Source of the DNA: Paragorgia papillata
Taxonomy: Eukaryota; Cnidaria; Anthozoa; Scleralcyonacea; Coralliidae
Direction: 5' to 3'
Length of the DNA: 64,000 nucleotides
Assembly (NCBI GenBank): GCA_035771165.1
Contig: JAWNZC010000337.1
Span: 4,393,501-4,457,500 of the forward strand
Position numbers and translations under genes: made by a program. Shown here piece by piece: positions 55,996 through 64,000 of the stretch. Each line of letters begins with the position of its first letter. Positions within the stretch are counted from its first letter, which is position 1. The notes below the pieces were generated by a model. The model was not told where the DNA came from, ran no database searches, and saw only the letters and a program-made list of their open reading frames with translations.

Positions 55996-56422
55996 CATTC
56001 TAATAATTTATGTTTGGAATATTAATGTATCACTTCGTGGAATAAAACTACTATTTAAATTATGAAAGTTTTTTTAAGCGAGAATCATACCACTAGACCA
56101 GCAAGCCCGTTGGTCAAAGAAAGGTATATGGATATTATTTTGTCCGAGAAATATTTTTGTATCGTTCTTGTAGATACGCCGACAACACTTTCTTTAGATA
56201 TCAAAATTTGTGAACAAAAGAATTTAAAACAATCCTTCAATTGTTCCAATTGTTCTCTCTGATAAAAAATATCCGAATTAAAATGGAAAATAAACTTGCT
56301 CATCTGGTGCGACTAACAGGAGAAAATTTGATCGTCACAAAAATTATTTTTAGACACTCCTTTCCTAGAGTTATTTGGAAAGCCGCAAACAACCAAAACA
56401 ATTGCCAAACGAATTCAGCTGT

Positions 56423-56439
56423 GTCTCTGTGGCGCAATG

Positions 56440-56472
<33 letters not shown>

Positions 56473-56496
56473 ATGGTTCGAATCCATCCAGGGACG
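56423..56496 (+). tRNA. tRNA-Asn-GTT: tRNA-Asn(GUU), array copy 42
   Basis: Consensus gene. Confidence 0.93.
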
Positions 56497-56923
56497 CATT
56501 CTAATAATTTATGTTTGGAATATTAATGTATCACTTCGTGGAATAAAACTACTATTTAAATTATGAAAGTTTTTTTAAGCGAGAATCATACCACTAGACC
56601 AGCAAGCCCGTTGGTCAAAGAAAGGTATATGGATAATATTTTGTCCGAGAAATATTTTCGTATCGTTCTTGTAGATACGCCGACAACACTTTCTTTAGAT
56701 ATCCAAATTTGTGAACAAAAGAATTTAAAACAATCCATCAATTGTTCCAATTGTTCTCTCTGATAAAAAATATTCGAATTAAAATGGAAAATAAACTTAC
56801 TCATCTGGTGCGACTAACATGAGAAAATTTGATCGTCACAAAAATTATTTTTAGACACTCCTTTCCTAGAGTTATTTGGAAAGCCGCAAACAACCAAAAC
56901 AATTGGCAAACGAATTCAGCTGT

Positions 56924-56942
56924 GTCTCTGTGGCGCAATCGG

Positions 56943-56975
<33 letters not shown>

Positions 56976-56999
56976 ATGGTTCGAATCCATCCAGGGACG
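56924..56999 (+). tRNA. tRNA-Asn-GTT: tRNA-Asn(GUU), array copy 43, D loop +2
   Basis: Fourth copy with the D-loop insertion of copy 25. Confidence 0.7.
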
Positions 57000-57426
57000 C
57001 ATTCTAATAATTTATGTTTGGAATATTAATGTATCACTTCGTGGAATAAAACTACTATTTAAATTATGAAAGTTTTTTTAAGCGAGAATCATACCACTAG
57101 ACCAGCAAGCCCGTTGGTCAAAGAAAGGTATATGGATAATATTTTGTCCGAGAAATATTTTTGTATCGTTCTTGTAGATACGCCGACAACACTTTCTTTA
57201 GATATCAAAATTTGTGAACAAAAGAATTTAAAACAATCCATCAATTGTTCCAATTGTTCTCTCTGATAAAAAATATCCGAATTAAAATGGAAAATAAACT
57301 TATTCATCTGGTGCGACTAACAGGAGAAAATTTGATCGTCACAAAAATTATTTTTAGACACTCCTTTCCTAGAGTTATTTGGAAAGCCGCAAACAACCAA
57401 AACAATTGCCAAACGAATTCAGCTGT

Positions 57427-57500
57427 GTCTCTGTGGCGCAATGGGTTAGCGCGTTCGGCTGTTAACCAAAAGGTTGATGGTTCGAATCCATCCAGGGACG
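57427..57500 (+). tRNA. tRNA-Asn-GTT: tRNA-Asn(GUU), array copy 44
   Basis: C29-A41 mismatch as copies 37 and 38. Confidence 0.7.
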
Positions 57501-57928
57501 CATTCTAATAATTTATGTTTGGAATATTAATGTATCACTTCGTGGAATAAAACTACTATTTAAATTATGAAAGTTTTTTTAAGCGAGAATCATACCACTA
57601 GACCAGCAAGCCCGTTGGTCAAAGAAAGGTATATGGATATTATTTTGTCCGAGAAATATTTTTGTATCGTTCTTGTAGATACGCCGACAACACTTTCTTT
57701 AGATATCAAAATTTGTGAACAAAAGAATTTAAAACAATCCTTCAATTGTTCCAATTGTTCTCTCTGATAAAAAATATCCGAATTAAAATGGAAAAATAAA
57801 CTTGCTCATCTGGTGCGACTAACAGGAGAAAATTTGATCGTCACAAAAATTATTTTTAGACACTCCTTTCCTAGAGTTATTTGGAAAGCCGCAAACAACC
57901 AAAACAATTGCCAAACGAATTCAGCTGT

Positions 57929-57945
57929 GTCTCTGTGGCGCAATG

Positions 57946-57978
<33 letters not shown>

Positions 57979-58002
57979 ATGGTTCGAATCAATCCAGGGA
58001 CG
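57929..58002 (+). tRNA. tRNA-Asn-GTT: tRNA-Asn(GUU), array copy 45
   Basis: C62 to A, a T-stem mismatch that also alters the last B-box base. Confidence 0.68.
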
Positions 58003-58430
58003 CATTCTAATAATTTATGTTTGGAATATTAATGTATCACTTCGTGGAATAAAACTACTATTTAAATTATGAAAGTTTTTTTAAGCGAGAATCATACCAC
58101 TAGACCAGCAAGCCCGTTGGTCAAAGAAAGGTATATGGATATTATTTTGTCCGAGAAATATTTTTGTATCGTTCTTGTAGATACGCCGACAACACTTTCT
58201 TTAGATATCAAAATTTGTGAACAAAAGAATTTAAAATAATCCTTCAATTGTTCCAATTGTTCTCTCTGATAAAAAATATCCGAATTAAAATGGAAAAATA
58301 AACTTGCTCATCTGGTGCGACTAACAGGAGAAAATTTGATCGTCACAAAAATTATTTTTAGACACTCCTTTCCTAGAGTTATTTGGAAAGCCGCAAACAA
58401 CCAAAACAATTGCCAAACGAATTCAGCTGT

Positions 58431-58447
58431 GTCTCTGTGGCGCAATG

Positions 58448-58480
<33 letters not shown>

Positions 58481-58504
58481 ATGGTTCGAATCCATCCAGG
58501 GACG
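58431..58504 (+). tRNA. tRNA-Asn-GTT: tRNA-Asn(GUU), array copy 46
   Basis: Consensus gene. Confidence 0.93.
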
Positions 58505-58931
58505 CATTCTAATAATTTATGTTTGGAATATTAATGTATCACTTCGTGGAATAAAACTACTATTTAAATTATGAAAGTTTTTTTAAGCGAGAATCATACC
58601 ACTAGACCAGCAAGCCCGTTGGTCAAAGAAAGGTATATGGATAATATTTTGTCCGAGAAATATTTTCGTATCGTTCTTGTAGATACGCCGACAACACTTT
58701 CTTTAGATATCAAAATTTGTGAACAAAAGAATTTAAAACAATCCATCAATTGTTCCAATTGTTCTCTCTGATAAAAAATATTCGAATTAAAATGGAAAAT
58801 AAACTTACTCATCTGGTGCGACTAACAGGAGAAAATTTGATCGTCACAAAAATTATTTTTAAACACTCCTTTCCTAGAGTTATTTGGAAAGCCGCAAACA
58901 ACCAAAACAATTGCCAAACGAATTCAGCTGT

Positions 58932-58948
58932 GTCTCTGTGGCGCAATG

Positions 58949-58981
<33 letters not shown>

Positions 58982-59005
58982 ATAGTTCGAATCCATCCAG
59001 GGACG
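58932..59005 (+). tRNA. tRNA-Asn-GTT: tRNA-Asn(GUU), array copy 47
   Basis: G52 to A (A52-C62 mismatch). Last copy of the 0.5-kb array; its 3' flank returns to the 1.01-kb type. Confidence 0.72.
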
Positions 59006-59215
59006 CATTCTAATAATTTATGTTTGGAATATTAATGTATTACTTCGTGGAATAAAACTACTACTTAAATTTTGAACGTTTTTTTAAATCAACTCAAACA
59101 GGAATAAATTCAACGGCAATGCTTCCGTGTTAACGCCAAAATTTGTTTCTTTGATGTAATTTTTTAATATATGAAACAGACAATTTCTGCCGTCGTTTCT
59201 CTTTAGACGTTGATA

Positions 59216-59287
59216 GGGCTTGCACGGGAATCGAAGCCGTGACCTTTCGCACCCTATGCGAGAATCATACCACTAGACCAGCAAATC
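59216..59287 (-). pseudogene. tRNA-Pro(AGG), T-stem and anticodon-stem defects
   Basis: Loop ATAGGGT (AGG anticodon with A32), C27-A43 mismatch and G53 to C in the T stem. It is intermediate between ordinary AGG copies and the AUG copies, sharing A32 and C53 with the latter. Confidence 0.7.
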
Positions 59288-59571
59288 CGTGGTGAAGGAA
59301 AGTTGTATGGAAATAATTTTGTCTGATCGATCAAAAGTTTATTCAGATAAAAAATATCGGAAGAAACTAAAATGAAAAATAATGTTGCCCAATGGCACGA
59401 CGTACATATTTAAATTATGAAAAATGTTTTTTTTTAAATCAATTAAAACAGGAATAAATTTTATGGTAATGCCTCCGTGTTCATACCAAAAACGTTTTTG
59501 TCTCTTTGATGTAATTTTTAAATATAAAATAGATGCAATCGGCCGCCATTTATCTATTATGCAAGTGGATC

Positions 59572-59643
59572 GGGCTTGCACGGGAATCGAACCCGTGACC
59601 TCTGGCACCCAACGCGAGAATCATACCACTGGACCAGCAAGCC
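59572..59643 (-). tRNA. tRNA-Pro-TGG: tRNA-Pro(UGG), one anticodon-stem mismatch
   Basis: G32 and a C29-C41 mismatch; D stem has C13. Function uncertain. Confidence 0.6.
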
Positions 59644-59962
59644 CGTTGGTTAAAGAAAATGTTTATGGATATTATTTTGTCCCAGAAATATTTTTGTATC
59701 GTTCTTGGAGACACGCCGACAACACTTACTTTAGATATCAAAATTTGTCCACAAAAGAATTTAAAAGAATCCATCAATTGTTCCAATTGTTCTCTGTGAT
59801 AAAAAAAATATCAGAAACTAAAATTGAAAATATACTTGCTCATCTGGTGCGACTAACATGAGAAAATTTGTTCGTCACAAATATTATTTTTAGACATTCA
59901 TTTCCTAGAGTTATTTCGAAAGCCGCAAACAACCAAAACAGTTGCCAAAAAAAATCAGCTGT

Positions 59963-59979
59963 GTCTCGGTGGCGCAATG

Positions 59980-60012
<33 letters not shown>

Positions 60013-60036
60013 ATGGTTCGAATCCTTCCAGGGACG
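59963..60036 (+). tRNA. tRNA-Asn-GTT: tRNA-Asn(GUU), two stem mismatches
   Basis: T6 to G in the acceptor stem and T51-T63 in the T stem. Confidence 0.6.
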
Positions 60037-60234
60037 CATTCTAATAATTTATGTTTGGAATATTAATGTATTACTTCGTGGAATAAAACTATAATTTAAA
60101 TTATGAGAGTTTTTTTAAATCAACTCAAACAGGAATAAATTCTACAGCAATGCTTCCGTGTTAACGCCAAAATTTGTTTCTTTGATGTAATTTTTTAATA
60201 TATGAAATAGACGATTTCTCTCTAGAAGTTGATA

Positions 60235-60300
60235 GGGCTTGCACGGGAATCGAACCCGTGACCTCTCGCACCCTAAGCGAGAATCATATACCAGCAAGCC
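60235..60300 (-). pseudogene. tRNA-Pro(AGG), 6-nt D-arm deletion
   Basis: 66 nt. The D arm is shortened so that no D stem can form; anticodon and T arms intact. Confidence 0.8.
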
Positions 60301-60583
60301 CGTGGTGAAGGAAAGTTGTATGGAAATAATTTTGTCTGATCGATCAAAAGTTTATTCAGATAAAAAATATCGGAAGAACCTAAAATGAAAAATAAAGTTG
60401 CCCAATTAGTACGACGTACATATTTAAATTATGAAAAATATTTTTTTTAAATCAATTAAAACAGGAATAAATTTTACGGTAATGCTTCCGTGTTCATACC
60501 AAAAATGTTTTTGTCTCTTTGATGTAATTTTTTAATATAAATAGATGAAATAGGCCGCCATTTATCTATTATGCAAGTTGATC

Positions 60584-60655
60584 GGGCTTGCACGGGAATC
60601 GAACCCGTGACCTCTCGCACCCAAAGCGAGAATCATACCACTAGACCAGCAAGCC
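60584..60655 (-). tRNA. tRNA-Pro-TGG: tRNA-Pro(UGG), consensus copy
   Basis: Identical to the copy at 422. Confidence 0.93.
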
Positions 60656-60972
60656 CGTCGGTTAAAAAAAGGTTTATGGATATTTTTTGGTCCAAGAAAT
60701 ATTTTTGTATTGTTCTTGCAAACACGCCGACAACACTTACTTTAGATATCAAAATTTGTGAACAAAAGGATTTAAAACAATCGATCAATTGTTCCAATTG
60801 TTCTCTCTGATAAAAAATATCTGAAACTAAAATGGAAAATAAACTAGCTCATCTGGTGCGACTAACATGAGAAAATTTGTTCGTCACAAATATTATTTTG
60901 AGATATTCCTTTCCTAGAGTTATTTGGAAAGCCGTAAAGAACCAAAACAATTGCCAAAAAACCCCCAGCTGT

Positions 60973-61046
60973 GTCTCTGTGGTGCAATGGGTTAGCGCGT
61001 TCGGCTGTGAACCGAAAGGGTGATGGTTCGAATCCATCCAGGGACG
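60973..61046 (+). tRNA. tRNA-Asn body with GUG (His) anticodon
   Basis: Loop CTGTGAA: T36 is replaced by G, so the anticodon reads GTG, the normal His anticodon. Stems, A box and B box remain good, with a C11 to T wobble and one variable-loop change. If expressed and charged with Asn it would misread His codons; if recognised by another enzyme its identity is unclear. It lacks the extra 5' G of tRNA-His. Confidence 0.75.
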
Positions 61047-61244
61047 CATTCTAATAATTTATGTTTGGAATATTAATGTATTACTTCGTGGAATAAAACT
61101 ACTATTCAAATTATGAAATTTTTTTAAAATCAACTAAAACAGGAATAAATTCTACGGCAAGGCTTCCGTGTTAACGCCAAAATTTGTTTCTTTGATGTAA
61201 TTTTTTAATATATGAAATAGACGATTTCTCTCCAGAAGTTGATA

Positions 61245-61310
61245 GGGCTTGCACGGCAATCGAACCCGTGACCTCTCGCAACCAAAGCGAGAATCATATA
61301 CCAGCAAGCC
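61245..61310 (-). pseudogene. tRNA-Pro(UGG), 6-nt D-arm deletion
   Basis: Pro-A position with the same D-arm deletion as 60235, but the loop is TTTGGTT, so the anticodon is UGG and G37 is T. Confidence 0.8.
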
Positions 61311-61598
61311 CGTGGTGAAGGAAAGTTGTATGGAAATAATTTTGTCTGATCGATCAAAAGTTTATTCAGATAAAAAATATCGGAAGAACCTAAAATGAAA
61401 AATAAAGTTGCCCAATTAGTACGACGTACATATTTAAATTATGAAAAATATTTTTTTAAATCAATTAAAACAGGAATAAATTTTACGGTAATGCTTCCGC
61501 GTAACTGTTCATACCAAAAACGTTTTTGTCTCTTTGATGTAATTTTTTAATATAAATAGATGAAATAGGCCGCCATTTATCTATTATGCAAGTTGATC

Positions 61599-61670
61599 GG
61601 GCTTGCACGGGAATCGAACCCGTGACCTCTCGCGCCCAAAGCGAGAATCATACCACTAGACCAGCAAGCC
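61599..61670 (-). tRNA. tRNA-Pro-TGG: tRNA-Pro(UGG), near consensus
   Basis: Only base 38 differs from the reference. Confidence 0.9.
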
Positions 61671-61986
61671 CGTCGGTTAAAAAAAGGGTTATGGATATTA
61701 TTTTGTCCAAGAAATATTTTTGTATCGATCTTGGAAACACGCCGACAACACTTACTTTAGATATCAAAATTTGTGAACAAAAGGATTTAAAACAATCGAT
61801 CAATTGTTCCAATTGTTCTCTCTGATAAAAATATCTGAAACTAAAATGGAAAATAAACTAGCTCATCTGGTGCGACTAACATGAGAAAATTTGTTCGTCA
61901 CAAATATTATTTTGAGATATTCCTTTCCTAGAGTTATTTGGAAAGCCGCAAAGAACCAAAACAATTGCCAAAAAAACCCCGGCTGT

Positions 61987-62003
61987 GTCTCTGTGGCGCA
62001 ATG

Positions 62004-62036
<33 letters not shown>

Positions 62037-62060
62037 ATGGTTCGAATCCATCCAGGGACG
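61987..62060 (+). tRNA. tRNA-Asn-GTT: tRNA-Asn(GUU), consensus copy
   Basis: Identical to 21878. Confidence 0.93.
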
Positions 62061-62272
62061 CATTCTAATAATTTATGTTTGGAATATTAATGTATTACTT
62101 CGTGGAATAAAACTACTATTTAAATTATGAATTTTTTTTTAAATCAACTAAAACAGGAATAAATTCTACGGCAATGCTTCCGTGTTAACGCCAAAATTTG
62201 TTTCCTTGATGTAATTTTGTAATACTGATGAAAAACACAATTTCTGCCGTCGTTTCTCTATAGAAGTTGATA

Positions 62273-62351
62273 GGGCTTAATTGCACGGGAATCGAAGCCG
62301 TGACGACCACTCGCACCATATGCGAGAATCATACCACTAGACCAGCAAGCC
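62273..62351 (-). pseudogene. tRNA-Pro-like, AUG anticodon, two insertions
   Basis: Loop ATATGGT. A 4-nt insertion interrupts the 3' acceptor strand and 3 extra bases lie between variable loop and T stem; G53 is C. Length 79. Confidence 0.8.
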
Positions 62352-62636
62352 CGTGGTGAAAGAAAGTTGTATGGAAATAATTTTGTCTGATCGATGAAAA
62401 GTTTATTCAGATTAGAAATATCGGAAGAAACTATAATGAAAAATAAAGTTGCCCAATTGGTACGACGTACATATTTAAATTATGAAAAACATTTTTTTTT
62501 AAATCAATTAAAACAGGAATAAATTTTATGGTATTGCTTCCGTGTTCATACCAAAAACGTTTTTGTCTCTTTGATGTAATTTTTTAATATAAAATAGATG
62601 AAATCGGCCGCCATTTATCTATTATGCAAGTTGATC

Positions 62637-62708
62637 GGGCTTGCACGGAAATCGAACCCGTGACCTCTCGCACCCAAAGCGAGAATCATACCACTAGACC
62701 AGCAAGCC
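62637..62708 (-). tRNA. tRNA-Pro-TGG: tRNA-Pro(UGG), G53-T61 pair
   Basis: C61 is T, changing the conserved closing T-stem pair and the end of the B box. Confidence 0.6.
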
Positions 62709-63024
62709 CGTCGGTTAAAAAAAGGGTTATGGATATTATTTTGTCCTAGAAATATTTTTGTATCGTTCTTGGAAACCCGCCGACAACGCTTACTTTACAT
62801 ATCAAAATTTGTGAACAAAAGGATTTAAAACAATCGATCAATTGTTCCAATTGTTCTCTCTGATAAAAATATCTGAAACTAAAATGGAAAATAAACTAGC
62901 TCATCTGGTGCGACTAACATGAGAAAATTTGTTCGTCACAAATATTATTTTGAGATATTCCTTTCCTATAGTTATTTGGAAAGCCGCAAAGAACCAAAAC
63001 AATTGCCAAAAAAAACCCAGCTGT

Positions 63025-63041
63025 GTCTCTGTGGCGCAATG

Positions 63042-63074
<33 letters not shown>

Positions 63075-63098
63075 ATGGTTCGAATCCATCCAGGGACG
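63025..63098 (+). tRNA. tRNA-Asn-GTT: tRNA-Asn(GUU), consensus copy
   Basis: Identical to 21878. Confidence 0.93.
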
Positions 63099-63286
63099 CA
63101 TTCTAATAATTTATGTTTGGAATATTAATGTATTACTTCGTGGAATAAAACTACTATTTAAATTATGAAATTTTTTTAAAATCAACTAAAACAGGAATAA
63201 ATTCTACGGCAAGGCTTATTTGGCGTAATTTTGTAATACTGATGAAAAAGACAATTTCTGCCGTCGTTTCTCTATAGAAGTTGATA

Positions 63287-63365
63287 GGGCTTAATTGCAC
63301 GGGAATCGAAGCCGTGACGACCACTCGCACCATATGCGAGAATCATACCACTAGACCAGCAAGCC
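63287..63365 (-). pseudogene. tRNA-Pro-like, AUG anticodon, two insertions
   Basis: Same sequence type as 62273; the linker to its left has lost about 50 bp. Confidence 0.8.
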
Positions 63366-63627
63366 CGTGGTGAAAGAAAGTTGTATGGAAATAATTTTGT
63401 CTGATCGATGAAAAGTTTATTCAGATTAGAAATATCGGAAGAAACAATTGGTACGACGTACATATTTAAATTATGAAAAACATTTTTTTTTAAATCAATT
63501 AAAACAGGAATAAATTTTATGGTATTGCTTCCGTGTTCATAACAAAAACGTTTTTGTCTCTTTGATGTAATTTTTTAATATAAAATAGATGAAATCGGCC
63601 GCCATTTATCTATTACGCAAGTTGATC

Positions 63628-63715
63628 GGGCTTGCACGGAAATCGAACCCGTGACCTCTCGAACCCGTGACCTCTCGCACCCAAAGCGAGAATCATACCA
63701 CTAGACCAGCAAGCC
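63628..63715 (-). pseudogene. tRNA-Pro(UGG) with 16-nt internal tandem duplication
   Basis: The stretch from T loop to anticodon stem is repeated once (GAACCCGTGACCTCTC twice), making an 88-nt gene with two partial T arms. C61 is also T. Confidence 0.85.
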
Positions 63716-64000
63716 CGTTGGAAAAAAAATGGTTTATGGTTATTATTTTGTCCGAGAAATAATTTTGTATCGTTCTTGGAGACACGCCGACAACTGACTT
63801 ACTTTAGATATCAAAATTTGTGAACAAAAGAATTTAAAACAACCCATTAATTGTTCCAATTACATCATCTACTCTCATCAATTGTTCCAGACTACCTCAT
63901 CTAGTGCGACTAACATGAGAAAATATGTTCGTCACAAATATTATTTTTTGACATTCCTTTCCTAGAGTTATTTGGAAAGCCGCAAGCAACCAAAACAATT

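Larger units (their letters stand above)
54560..56063 (+). repeat. Three-unit block P-Q-R, second copy
   Basis: Same variants as 51050-52553. The P-Q pair occurs again at 56063-57066 and 58070-59010. Confidence 0.8.
35473..58616 (-). pseudogene. 47 tRNA-Pro 5'-half remnants (one per 0.5-kb unit)
   Basis: Each remnant is about 32 nt, covering tRNA positions 1 to about 33: 5' acceptor strand, D arm, 5' anticodon stem and the start of the loop. It stops at the anticodon against a T7 run on the plus strand. First copy 35473-35504, last 58585-58616. The A box remains but the B box and 3' acceptor strand are absent, so a normal tRNA cannot form. The D arm and 5' acceptor strand are nearly invariant among copies. 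Confidence 0.93.
35460..59030. repeat. Tandem array of 47 ~502-bp units (Pro 5' half + Asn)
   Basis: Units start at GAAAGTTTTTTTAAGCGAG. The first starts near 35460 and the last near 58572, a mean period of about 502 bp. Each unit contains the 5' half of Pro-B on the minus strand, the B-Asn spacer, and one tRNA-Asn on the plus strand. One unit (near 43547) lost about 45 bp just after the Pro half. Units fall into sequence subtypes that recur in blocks. GAATTC lies about 8 bp upstream of almost every Asn gene. Confidence 0.97.
59031..64000. repeat. 1.01-kb type tRNA units, right end of window
   Basis: Return to the Pro-A / Pro-B / Asn order, with Pro-A forms not seen in the left array: an A32 loop (59216), a 6-nt D-arm deletion (60235, 61245) and AUG-anticodon copies with small insertions (62273, 63287). 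The last unit runs off the window before its Asn gene; the stretch 63716-64000 is the B-Asn spacer with a short rearrangement near 63857-63890 and holds no gene. Confidence 0.9.

Noticed and set aside
35473..58616. tRNA-derived SINEs
   Set aside because: The Pro halves lack the B box and a retroposed tail, and they are arranged in strict tandem order with Asn, not dispersed.
35460..59030. CRISPR-like regular repeats
   Set aside because: The unit is about 500 bp and the whole unit is repeated with no unique spacers; the genome is eukaryotic.
222..63463. Over a hundred short open frames of 60-140 codons across the array
   Set aside because: They run across tRNA genes and AT-rich spacers, occur on both strands at the same place, repeat with the array period, and contain tRNA sequence in translation. 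No domains or codon signature.

Overview
The window is a nuclear tRNA gene array from an animal, most likely an invertebrate. Almost all of it is tandem copies of two tRNA families. tRNA-Pro is on the minus strand, with anticodon UGG and, in a second cassette, AGG or CGG. tRNA-Asn(GUU) is on the plus strand. I read 73 full or near-full tRNA-Asn copies, one tRNA-Asn 3' fragment, and several dozen tRNA-Pro copies ranging from consensus to clearly broken. The assignment to Metazoa rests on the eukaryotic form of the tRNAs and on two non-LTR retrotransposons, one Tx1/L1-like and one CR1/jockey-like. I cannot name the species. Except for the retrotransposon genes, every open frame I examined is a chance reading of tRNA or spacer sequence.

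Layout. (1) 1-9550: a regular 1.01-kb unit, [Pro-A minus, AGG/CGG] - [Pro-B minus, UGG] - [Asn plus]. Pro-B and Asn point away from each other across a spacer of about 317 bp. (2) 9551-24444: the same cassettes in scrambled order, with recurrent deletions: T-arm-less Pro-A, units lacking Asn, and chimeric A/B cassettes. An unclassified insertion of about 890 bp lies at 18657-19547. (3) 24445-32286: a decayed Tx1-like retrotransposon (5' UTR with a 40-bp minisatellite, ORF1, and ORF2 with endonuclease, reverse transcriptase and a C-terminal zinc knuckle). Its endonuclease region is split by a 5'-truncated CR1/jockey-like element at about 26500-28940. The 3' end of the outer element abuts the T loop of a tRNA-Asn. 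(4) 32307-35459: more mixed units. (5) 35460-59030: 47 copies of a shorter unit of about 502 bp, made by a deletion that fused the Asn downstream linker to the anticodon loop of Pro-B. Each unit keeps one tRNA-Asn and only the 5' half of tRNA-Pro. (6) 59031-64000: the 1.01-kb form again, with a distinct Pro-A variant that includes copies carrying a His-type AUG anticodon.

History (inference). A Pro cassette duplicated to give A and B and was joined to Asn. The three-gene unit was amplified, a deletion derivative was amplified separately, and unequal exchange moved blocks of units around; shared rare variants mark some of these blocks. The Tx1-like element then entered the array, and the CR1-like element later entered it. 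The tRNA-Asn gene is the best preserved part. The Pro genes have diverged freely, including at the anticodon.
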